In this document: positions 1-7,300 of the stretch, piece after piece | Numbering within the stretch: position 1 is the first letter of the stretch | Layout: each line of letters begins with the position of its first letter | Position numbers and translations under genes: made by a program | The notes under the pieces: model-generated | What the model was told of the DNA's origin: nothing | What the model saw: only the letters and a program-made list of their open reading frames with translations | Databases searched by the model: none | Source: Thermoplasmata archaeon | Lineage (GTDB): Archaea; Thermoplasmatota; Thermoplasmata; Lutacidiplasmatales; UBA184 | Reading direction: 5' to 3' | DNA length: 11,156 nucleotides | Assembly (NCBI GenBank): GCA_021848165.1 | Contig: JAJZMW010000032.1 | Coordinates: forward strand, 1 to 11,156

Positions 1-2
1 GC

Positions 3-344
3 TGCCTGCTCGGGGAACCGACGCGCGCCTGGTACATCGACGAGCTCGTCGCCGTGCTCGCGACGTCGAAGCCGACCCTCTACCGGCACATCAACAAGCT
101 CAAGTCGCTCGACCTCCTCGAGGAGGTCGGCACGGCGAGCGATGGACGCGGTCGCAAGGGCTACCGGATCCGCTACGGCAACCTCGCGCGCGCCTGGGAT
201 TTCACCGAAGCGCACGCCCAGAACGCCCTCAAGCGCTACCGGGAGACCGTGAACCACTTGCAGAGCCTGATCGACGCGGGGGCGGTGGCGGCGCCCGTCG
301 CGAAGAGCGCCGCCCGCGTCGCCGCGCGCGGCGGGGGCCGATGA
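3..344 (+). CDS. Winged-helix transcriptional regulator, 5' end cut by window edge
   Basis: Partial gene whose reading frame is open back to the first bases of the window, so its true start lies outside. About 113 residues are visible. The first half looks like a winged helix-turn-helix: a helix (WYIDELVAVLATS), a recognition helix (KPTLYRHINKLKSLDLLEE) and a basic beta wing (GTASDGRGRKGYRIRYG). The second half is a long amphipathic helix (about residues 65-95, ending KRYRETVNHLQSLID) of the kind used for dimerisation, then an Ala/Gly/Arg-rich tail. I infer a small DNA-binding regulator of the ArsR-like or similar winged-helix group; the subfamily and target cannot be told from this fragment. 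Its TGA stop overlaps the ATG of the next gene (ATGA), so the two are probably co-translated. Confidence 0.75.
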   Translation, partial: CLLGEPTRAWYIDELVAVLATSKPTLYRHINKLKSLDLLEEVGTASDGRGRKGYRIRYGNLARAWDFTEAHAQNALKRYRETVNHLQSLIDAGAVAAPVAKSAARVAARGGGR

Positions 345-649
345 CGGCCCCCGGCGCCTCCCTCGAGAAGGACCGGCGGCCGCCCACGCTGACCGTCGGC
401 TCGCGGGTCCGCGTCCTCTCCGCCGGCGCGGAGGAGGCGGGGCTCGTCTCCGTGGGGACCTACCGGGGCCTCGTCAGCATCGGCGGCGACAACGTCCTCG
501 CGGTCGAGCTCGAAGGTCCGGGCGAGGAGGCGGGGCGGACCCGCCTGATCGCGACCGCCGCCCTCTGGGCGGTCGACATCCTCGAGGCGAAGGCCGAAGA
601 GGAGAAGCGGGCCGAGAAGGCGCCGCAGAACCCGGGGTACTTCCGCTGA
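341..649 (+). CDS. Small unrecognised protein, beta-rich (SH3-barrel-like by appearance)
   Basis: A 102-residue protein that I do not recognise. The ATG sits inside the stop of the upstream regulator (ATGA overlap), which supports both the start and a shared transcript. The core (about residues 17-80) alternates short hydrophobic strands with glycines: TLTVGSRVRVLSAG, then TYRGLVSIGGDNVLAVEL, then TRLIATAALWAVDILEA. This pattern suggests a small beta barrel such as an SH3-like or Sm-like fold. No catalytic motif, signal peptide or membrane segment is visible. The C-terminus is a charged helix (EAKAEEEKRAEK) followed by a short PGYFR tail. It ends 7 bp before the convergent stop of isocitrate lyase. 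Being coupled to a regulator suggests an accessory or regulatory role, but this is a guess. Confidence 0.6.
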   Translation: MTAPGASLEKDRRPPTLTVGSRVRVLSAGAEEAGLVSVGTYRGLVSIGGDNVLAVELEGPGEEAGRTRLIATAALWAVDILEAKAEEEKRAEKAPQNPGYFR

Positions 650-656
650 GACCGGC

Positions 657-2009
657 CTACGGGCTCGAGCGGCCCCGGGACGCGCGCGTCGCGCCGCCCT
701 TGGCCCGTTCGCCCGTCGCCGGCGGGGGGGCCGCGCCGCCCTGGCCGAACTGCTCGGCCTCGGTCGATTCCCCGAGCGCGAGCGTCGAGGTGAGCCCTCC
801 CGAGAGGACCTGGGCGACGTCGTCGAAGTAGTCGGTCCCGACGAAGCTCTGGTGCTTGACGGCCCGGTAGCCGTGCTCCTCGGCGGCGAACTCCTCCTCC
901 TGGAGGTCGGAGTAGGCGAGCATCCCGCGGGCCCGGTAATCCATCGCGAGGCGGAACGCCGAGTGGTTGACGGCGTGGAAGCCGGCCAGCGTCACGAACT
1001 GGAACTTGTAGCCGAGGCCGGCGAGATCCCGCTGGAACCGCTCGATCTCCCGCTCCCCGAGCTTCCGCCGCCAGTTGAACGACGGCGAGAGGTTGTAGGC
1101 GAGGAGCTTGCCGGGGTGCTTCGCGTGGACGGCGTCGGCGAACGCGCGGGCCTCGTCCAGATCGGGGCCGGCGGTTTCGAACCAGAGCATGTCGGCGTAC
1201 GGCGCGTACGAGATCCCGCGGGCGATCGCCGCCTCGATGCCGCTGCGGACGGCGTAGAACCCCTCGGTCGTCCGCTCGCCGGTGATGAACTCCTGGTCCC
1301 GGGGATCGACGTCGCTCGTGAGGAGCTTCGCGCTGTGGGCGTCGGTCCGCGCGATCAGGACCGTCGGCACGTCCAGGATGTCGGCGGCGAGCCGCGCCGC
1401 CCAGAGCTTCTGGTTGAACTCCCGCGTCGGGACGAGGACCTTGCCGCCCATGTGGCCGCACTTCTTCACGCTCGCGAGCTGATCCTCGAGGTGGAGCCCC
1501 GCGGCGCCGGCCTCGATGAGCGCTTTCGTCAGCTCGAAGACGTTGAGCGTCCCGCCGAAGCCGGCCTCGGCGTCCGCGACGATCGGGGCGAACCAGGAGA
1601 TCTCGGAGGAGCCCGCCGCGTGCTGCTTCTCGTCCTGGCGACGGAAGGCGTTGTTGATCCGGCGGACGAGCGTCGGCATGCTGAGCGCCGGGTAGAGGCT
1701 CTGGTCGGGGTACGTCTGGCCGGCGTCGTTCGCGTCGGCGGCGACCTGCCAGCCGCTGGCGTAGATCGCGAGGAGCCCCGCTTGCACCATCTGGACGGCC
1801 TGGCTGCCGTTCATCGCCCCCAGCGCCGGCACGAAGTCGGTCGTTTCGAGGAGGTGCCAGAGGCGCTCGGCGCCGAGCGTGGCGAGCGTGTGCTCGATCC
1901 GCACCGATCCCCGCAGGCGGGCGACGTCCTCGGGGCGGTACGGGCGGAGCGTGCGCTTCCAGCGGGCCGCCTTCGACCAGTCCTGCGCCAGCTCGCTAAG
2001 ATCCTTCAT
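657..2009 (-). CDS. aceA: Isocitrate lyase (glyoxylate bypass)
   Basis: Cytosolic isocitrate lyase, which splits isocitrate into succinate and glyoxylate and so bypasses the two decarboxylations of the TCA cycle. The protein has 450 residues from an ATG; E. coli AceA has 434. The catalytic loop is intact: KKCGHMGGK with the nucleophilic Cys at about residue 184. Other family blocks are present: ANDAGQTYPDQSLYP (substrate region), DAEAGFGG (metal-binding Asp), HLEDQ, ARTDA, ITGERTTEGF and AYNLSPSFNW, the last carrying the Ser/Thr/Asn substrate contacts. The C-terminus has about 30 extra low-complexity Gly/Ala/Arg residues. The start overlaps the malate synthase stop by 14 bp, which points to one mRNA and translational coupling. 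The sequence closely resembles the bacterial (E. coli-like) short isocitrate lyase rather than the longer eukaryotic form. The family call is very secure. Confidence 0.96.
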   Translation of the reverse strand: MKDLSELAQDWSKAARWKRTLRPYRPEDVARLRGSVRIEHTLATLGAERLWHLLETTDFVPALGAMNGSQAVQMVQAGLLAIYASGWQVAADANDAGQTYPDQSLYPALSMPTLVRRINNAFRRQDEKQHAAGSSEISWFAPIVADAEAGFGGTLNVFELTKALIEAGAAGLHLEDQLASVKKCGHMGGKVLVPTREFNQKLWAARLAADILDVPTVLIARTDAHSAKLLTSDVDPRDQEFITGERTTEGFYAVRSGIEAAIARGISYAPYADMLWFETAGPDLDEARAFADAVHAKHPGKLLAYNLSPSFNWRRKLGEREIERFQRDLAGLGYKFQFVTLAGFHAVNHSAFRLAMDYRARGMLAYSDLQEEEFAAEEHGYRAVKHQSFVGTDYFDDVAQVLSGGLTSTLALGESTEAEQFGQGGAAPPPATGERAKGGATRASRGRSSP

Positions 2010-3586
2010 CTTCGGCTCCGGCCCCGTCCCGGGCGGCGAGCATCTCGTAGGCACGGGGAGTGAAATACTCTCGGCATGCGGGGTCGGCGACCATTTCCTC
2101 GAGGAGCCCCCGCCGCTCGCCGCTGGGCCGCGAGACGGTCCGCTTCGTCCCCCAGCGCCGCTCGGACGCGCGCGAGATCGACCCGGCCGCCCGACGCGAG
2201 CGGCGCCCCCCGGTGGACCCACTGCCAGAGCTGGGTGCGGGAGATCTCGACGGTCGCGGCGTCCTCCATCCGATGGTCGATCGGGACGCATCCGATGCCG
2301 CGCAACCACGATTCGAGGTAGCCGAGCGCCACGTGCGCGTTCGTCCGGATCCCGACGTCGGTGACGGCTCCGGCCGGGATCGCGAGGAGCTCCTCGGCGC
2401 GGACCGGGGCGAGCGCGGGGGCCCGATCGATCTGGTGGGGCGTGGGCATGCCGCGATCGAAGATCTCCGTCGCGAGCGGGACGAGCCCCGGATGCGCGAC
2501 CCAGGTCCCGTCGTGGCCGAGGGCGACCTCCCGCTCCTTGTCGGCGCGGACCAGCGCCATCGCGCGCTCGTTCTCGGCCGGATCGTCCTTGATCGGGATC
2601 TGCGGGGCCATCCCGCCGATCGCGTGGGCACCCCGCCGGTGGGCGACCCGGACCAGGTGGCGGTCGTACGCGGCCAGGAACGGGCGGTCCATGGTCAGGC
2701 CGGCGCGATCCGGGAAGATCGCCGCCGGGTCGTCGCGGAACTCCTTGAGGAAGCTGAAGATGTAGTCCCAGCGCCCGCTGTTGAGCCCGGCCGAGTGGGT
2801 CCGGAGGGCGTAGAGGATCTCCTCCGCCTCGAAGACGGCGGGAAGCGTCTCGATGAGCGCCGTCGCCCGGATCGTGCCGCGGGGAAGCCCCGTGCGGTCC
2901 TCCGACCAGCGGAAGACCTCCGCCCAGAGCTCCGCCTCCGCGGCGTGTTCGAGCTTCGGCAGGTAGAGGTAGACCCCGTGGCCGCGACGCACGAGCTCGC
3001 GCGCGTTGGCGGCGAAGTAGACCCCAAAATCGAACAGGCTCGCGGGGATCGGGTGCCCGTCGCGCTCGACGTGGCGCTCCTCGAGATGCCAGCCGCGGGG
3101 GCGCACGAAGAGGGCGGCGTGCGGGTGGCGGAGCGTCAACGTCGTTCCGTCGCGGCCGCGGTGCTCGATCCGCTCGCGGACCGCGTCGACGAGGTTCGCC
3201 TGGCCGCGCAGCGTCGCGGCCCACGTCGGGGCGTGGGCGTCCTCGAAGTCGGCCATGTAGACGCGGGCGCCCGAGTTGAGCGCGTGCAGGATCATGCGCC
3301 GCTCCGGCGGACCGGTGATCTCGACCCGACGGTCGAGGAGCTCGGCGGGGGGCGGGGCGACGCGCCACTCCGAGTCCCGGATCGACCGGCTCTCCGGCGG
3401 GAAATCCGGGCGCGCGCCGGCCCGCAGGCGCTCGTGGAACTCGGGACGTCGCGCGAGCAGCTCCGCGCGCCGGGCCGCGAAGCGGTCGACGAGCTCTCCG
3501 ACGAAGTAGAGGGTCGTCGCGGAGAAGAGCTCCGCGCCTCCGTCGACCTCCGGGCCGCGGATGCGGAGCGGAACGGGCGCCGTCAC
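1996..3586 (-). CDS. aceB: Malate synthase A with a one-base frameshift near its 3' end
   Basis: Malate synthase condenses glyoxylate with acetyl-CoA to give malate, the second step of the glyoxylate bypass. About 529 residues are expected; E. coli AceB has 533. Family blocks in order: SIRDSEW, RRVEITGPPERRMILHALNSG, MADFEDAHAPTW, RPRGWHLEERHVE (active-site Arg), GSLFDFGVYFAANA-like, FYLPK-like, LPRGTIRATALIETLPAVFE (metal-site Glu), GLNSGRWDYIFS (metal-site Asp), GHDGTWVAHPGL, GCVPI and MEDAATVEISR (catalytic-base Asp, about residue 440). At the 5-base C run at 2107-2111 the frame shifts: upstream the protein reads ADRLAAQRR, and the conserved C-terminus (EEMVADPACREYFTPRAYEM) continues in another frame to a TAG at 1996. 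Without correction the protein runs into an unrelated Arg-rich tail ending at 2006. Three consecutive GTG codons (3592, 3589, 3586) could start translation; I chose the last, and no clear TATA box is visible. Confidence 0.9.
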
Positions 3587-3738
3587 CACCACCCCCCCGG
3601 TGCGGAACGCCGGGGGATTCACCTCGTTTGCGCCCCCGCCCCGCGGGCGGGCCGGGCCCCCTCCCCCCGCGGGAGGCGTCCGTCGGCGAACCCTCATGTG
3701 GGAGCTCGGGCGTGCCGGAGGGCGGGGGGCCCGTGGGC

Positions 3739-4236
3739 ATGGAGTGGGTCCCCGGGGATCGCGGGTGGACCCGCGTCTTCCTCGGGCTCCACATCGTCCT
3801 GTTCGGGCTCGCGGCGCTCTTCCTCGCGATGATCGTGGCGGCGGCGCTCGCGGTCACGGGGGCGATCGCCGCGTCGCCGTTCTCGTTCGACGGGGACCTC
3901 GGGCTCGGGCCGCTCGAGGAGCCGGTCGTCCTCGGGGGGGTGCTCGCGATCTTCGCCATGACCCTCTGGCTTCGGCAGACGCGGCCGATCGCCCAGTTCG
4001 TCGGCTTCTCGGCCGACGGCCTCGGCGTCCGCTACGCCCTGGGGATCTTCGAGGTCACCGTGCCGTGGAGCGATCTCCGCTGGACCGATCGCCGGCACCT
4101 CCGCCTGCGGACCGGCTCCGGATCGCTCCGCTTGGTGCTGACGACCGAGCAGTCGGAACGGATCCTCCGCTACCTCGCCCACACCGGGGCCGAGCTCCCC
4201 GCCGAAACGCGGGGGGGCCAACGGTTCACCGCGTGA
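3739..4236 (+). CDS. Small membrane protein with PH-like cytoplasmic domain
   Basis: A 165-residue protein that I cannot assign to a named gene. Residues about 13-42 form one long hydrophobic stretch (LGLHIVLFGLAALFLAMIVA), and residues 61-78 form a second membrane segment (PVVLGGVLAIFAMTLWL). The remainder (82-150) has the pattern of a small bacterial PH-like domain: GFSADGLGVRYALGIFEVTVPWSDLRW, then alternating strands (HLRLRT, LRLVLT) and an amphipathic C-terminal helix (SERILRYLAHTG). The order of two membrane helices followed by this domain, with the VPWSDLRW block, resembles YcxB-like/bPH proteins. ATG 3739 is chosen because it lies just ahead of the first membrane segment; GTG 3733 in frame is an alternative, with a G-rich stretch upstream. 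It is divergent from malate synthase (about 150 bp apart) and convergent with the tRNA gene. The function is unknown. Confidence 0.65.
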   Translation: MEWVPGDRGWTRVFLGLHIVLFGLAALFLAMIVAAALAVTGAIAASPFSFDGDLGLGPLEEPVVLGGVLAIFAMTLWLRQTRPIAQFVGFSADGLGVRYALGIFEVTVPWSDLRWTDRRHLRLRTGSGSLRLVLTTEQSERILRYLAHTGAELPAETRGGQRFTA

Positions 4237-4263
4237 GCGGGCCGGCGCCGACCGGCGCGGGGA

Positions 4264-4369
4264 CGGGCTTGCTGGGAGCTCCGTCGCCGGAGGGGGGCTC
4301 CGGCGGATTTCGAACCCAGGTCGTTGGCTTCGAAGGCCAACAGGATAGTCCAGACTACCCCACAAGCCC
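4264..4369 (-). tRNA. tRNA-Arg(UCG) with a T-loop intron
   Basis: The 5' end is at 4369 and the discriminator base G73 at 4264; CCA is not encoded. The spliced molecule is 75 nt. The acceptor stem is GGGCUUG/CAAGCCC (7 perfect pairs) and the anticodon stem UUGGC/GCCAA (5 perfect pairs) around the loop CUUCGAA, giving anticodon UCG. The variable loop is CGAC and the T stem CUGGG/CCCAG (5 perfect pairs). The T loop becomes UUCGAAU only after removal of the 31-nt insert at 4278-4308. Invariant bases are in place: U8, A14, G15 with C48, G18G19, A21, G26, U33, G53, U54U55C56, A58, U60, C61. A20, C35 and G73 fit arginine identity. The D stem is the weakest part (G10-U25, two G-C pairs, U13-U22 mismatch). 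The gene lies 9 bp beyond the DP2 stop, on the same strand, and has a TATA-like element 27 bp upstream. Confidence 0.88.
4278..4308 (-). other. 31-nt archaeal tRNA intron at position 59/60 (bulge-helix-bulge)
   Basis: The predicted intron interrupts the T loop after UUCGAA and before U60. The junctions fold as a bulge-helix-bulge. The outer helix is the T stem (CUGGG/CCCAG). The 4-bp central helix pairs exon UUCG (positions 54-57) with intron CGGA (one U-G wobble). The 5' bulge is AA^A and the 3' bulge GC^U, each 3 nt and cut after the second base. The intron body then closes with U-A, C-G, one bulged C and seven more pairs (GCCGGAG/CUCCGGC) around a loop of five C. Cutting both bulges at the usual position gives exactly the canonical 7-base T loop. 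Canonical archaeal introns lie at 37/38; this site is non-canonical and calls for a broad-specificity splicing endonuclease (inference). Confidence 0.85.
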
Positions 4370-4378
4370 GCGGCCGCG

Positions 4379-7300
4379 CTACCGAGCCTCGCGTATTTGG
4401 GGGTTGTGCGGCGGCGGCGGACCCGGCCCGGCGGCGCCCGGTGCGAACCGCTCGAGCGTCGTCTGTTCCGGGGTCCCCGGGAAGAGCGTCGCGAGCGACT
4501 GGACGAGGATCTCCACGCGCTGGCGGACGTAGGGAGGGATGCCGGGGGTGGCGACGAGCCGCGCGCTCAGCCCGAGGTACTTGCGGACCATCCCCTCGTA
4601 CACCGTCGGCAGGAGCTCGCCGTCGCACCGGGCCGAGCCCCGGGTCGTCGCCCCGCATCGCCCGTGGAGCGGCGGGCGCCGGTGGCTCGTGCCGCAGGCG
4701 CGGCAGCGGAACTTCTGCGTCGCGAAGCTCTTCAGGTTCCCCATCACGTCGGGCAGGAAGTGGGTGTTGAGCATGCTCCCGATCGCCTCGACCGCGTCGA
4801 CGGAGCGGATCTGCGCCATCAAGGTCACCGAGTCGTCGACGAGCTCGGCCATCGAACGGTGCTCGCGGTACGCCGAGCGGACCGGGCCGGCGGCGATGTC
4901 GCTGGTGTCGTGGGTGAAGCCGTACCGATCGAGCGCGTGCGGCCCCTCGAGGCGGTGGCCGACCAGGTCGAAGAGCGGCTCGACCTCCTTCGCGCTCGCC
5001 CCTCGGGCGGCGGCCCGGTAGAACGCGAGCGGATACCGGGCGCCGACGTCGACATGGTGCGCCTCCTTGTCGACCTCCGTGGCGGCGAGGCGCGTCGTCA
5101 GGACGAGCGGCTTGTCCATCATCGCCCCGCGGCTCTCGGGGAGGTAGGCGCGGGAGAAGTTCAGGAGGGCGTCGAGGAGCAGGGTCACCGAGTCCTCGTC
5201 GCCGTCGCAGTTCCGCCGCTTCGCGGCGTGGAAGATCGGATGGGCGAAGCATCCCTCCGCGTCGCTGAAGCCGATCAGGCGCCCCGCGACGGCGCCGGAC
5301 GTGTGCGGCGCGAGCGCGGCGACGATCGCCCCGACCAGGTCGTCGGCGGTCCGCGCCCGGTAGAACGGATCGAGCCCGTAGAGGTGGAGGAGCTCGTCGT
5401 CGAGGAACTGGGCGATCTGGACGAGGTACTTGCCGCACGATCGGGCGACCACGAGGTCCTGTGGGAACAGTTCGAGGAGCTGATCCGGGGAGGTGAGGGG
5501 GGCCCCGGTCCAGTCCCGCTCGTAGCCGAGCGCGCGCAGCCGCTCGATCGGCGTGCCGATCTCGCGCGGGCGGACGTGCGTGAGCGGCAGGTCCATGAGA
5601 TCGAAGCGGGCCGTCCCGTCCTGGTAGACGGAGACCGAATGGACCGCGCGCAGGATCCCCTTCTCGATCGGCTCGGGGGTCCGACCCGAGCTCGTCAGCC
5701 CCTTCACCCCTTTGACCTGCGGGACCCGGGCGAGGCGGAGCCGTTGGAGCGCGTCGCCCCAGATCTCGGCGATCGGGAACGGGCGTTGCACGGTCTCTCC
5801 GGTCGCCACGGTGTGCGCGCCGCAGCCGCAGCGGGACCAGACGGAGTTGCGGTGGCACGCCGGGCACGCCCGCACGCCGAGCGGGACGACGACCGGCGCC
5901 CCCTGCATGCACCGACGGACGGACTCGGCGACCGATCGCGTCGGTCCTCCCTCCTCTCCGACGGGGAACAGCGCGTGGACGTTCGGCTCCATCGAGCGCT
6001 GATGGGCTTTCTCGGGGCGCCCGACGCGCGCGCCGATGCGGGACGGACCGCGGGCCGGCACCCGCGCGCCGAGGAGGCGGCTCGCGTAGGCGAGCGGTTC
6101 CGGATCGACCGGATCGAGGTCGCTGCGCCGCAAGAGGAGCGACCCCGAGACCTCGAGGCCGAGCGTGGCGACGAGCGCCGCGCTCGCGTCCGGCTCGCCG
6201 ACGAGACGGCCCTCGGGGCCCCGACGGTGGAGCACGCCGAGGCGCAGCAGCAACTCGCGCCACGCATCGTCCCAGGGGAGCTCGAGGCGGTCGTCCCGCC
6301 ACGCGCCGCTCCGCTCGACGTACTCGGCGAGCGAGCGGATCTCGGGGCTCGTGAGATCGTGCCAGAACAGGAGCCAGCGCGGGTGCAGCGGCACATCGAA
6401 CTCCCGCGCGAGCGCGAGCGCCGCCGCGAGGGTCTCGCCCCCGTCGGGCGCCTCCTCCGGGACCCCGGCGGCCCGGAGCTCCTCCGCGTGCCAGTCGATC
6501 GTGTAGGCGCCCGGGACGAGATCGCGGTTGTTCTCGAGGAACTCGCCGTAGGCGACGAGGAGCTCTCCGACGTCGACGATCCGCCGGATCGACGGCAAGA
6601 CCTCGAGCGCCCGCGGGACGTCGTCGACGCTCGTGAACGTGCCGTCGGTGAGCTCGACGAGCGGCCCGTCCAGCAGGTCGCACAGCCCCATCGCCGCGGC
6701 CTTCCCCGGGTACTCGAGCTTGAGCTGGGTCCCGACGGCGACGAACCGCCGCAGGACGATCATCGTCGCCGGGTTCACGGCGCACGCCGCGAGGCCGGTC
6801 GTCCGGCCCCGCCCGTAGACGAGACGGAACCCCCCGGGTCGGTTCGGGTGCGCGAGGATCGGGCGGCCCCCGACGCCCGCGTCGGCGAGGTACTTCGCCA
6901 CCGGAGCCTCCTCCTCCTTCGCGGTGGCGTGCCCGAGCTCGCGCAGGAACTCCCAGCCGGCGATGCCGAGCTTGTCGACGATCCGTCCGAGCTTCGACGC
7001 CTTCTGGCAGAGCCCTTCGGCGATGACGAGGCAGGCGCCGCCGCGGATGCCGTTCGTCTTCACCCGCGGGAGGTTGCGGAAGGCGCTCACCTCGGCGTCA
7101 CCTTCGGTCGCCTCTCCCGAGATGCAGACTCCGGTGTGCCGGACGACGATCGCGATCTCCTCCGGCCCGGGGACGTACTGCAGGTGCTGGAAGTGCTTGT
7201 AGAGCGGGATCTCCTCCTGGTAGCGGCTGATCTCCTCGCGGCTCGGTCGATACGCGGCGAGGTGGAGGTCCTGGCGGATGATGTCGGCGAGGAGGACGCT

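Noticed and set aside
3587..3738. Promoter for the divergent malate synthase and membrane protein genes
   Set aside because: The roughly 150-bp gap must hold promoters, but the only less GC-rich patch (around 3615-3630) does not resemble a TATA box well enough to call.
2060..3832. Long + strand open frame antisense to malate synthase (590 codons)
   Set aside because: A shadow of codon bias in high-GC DNA. Its product is Arg/Asp/Glu-rich with no family motif, while the opposite strand encodes clear malate synthase.
4237..4263. Transcription terminator between the tRNA and the membrane protein gene
   Set aside because: No T-tract on either strand and no convincing hairpin; the gap is only GC-rich sequence.
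4295..4369. Intronless reading of the tRNA, ending near 4295 in GGAGCCC
   Set aside because: It looks tempting because GGAGCCC partly pairs with GGGCUUG, but the acceptor keeps mismatches or a bulge, the T stem has a C-C mismatch and wobbles, and position 60 would be A. The intron-containing reading repairs all of these at once.
5180..5230. Possible intein at the DP2 DGDED catalytic site
   Set aside because: This is a known intein insertion point, but the sequence reads straight through HAAKRRNCDGDEDS without any insert.
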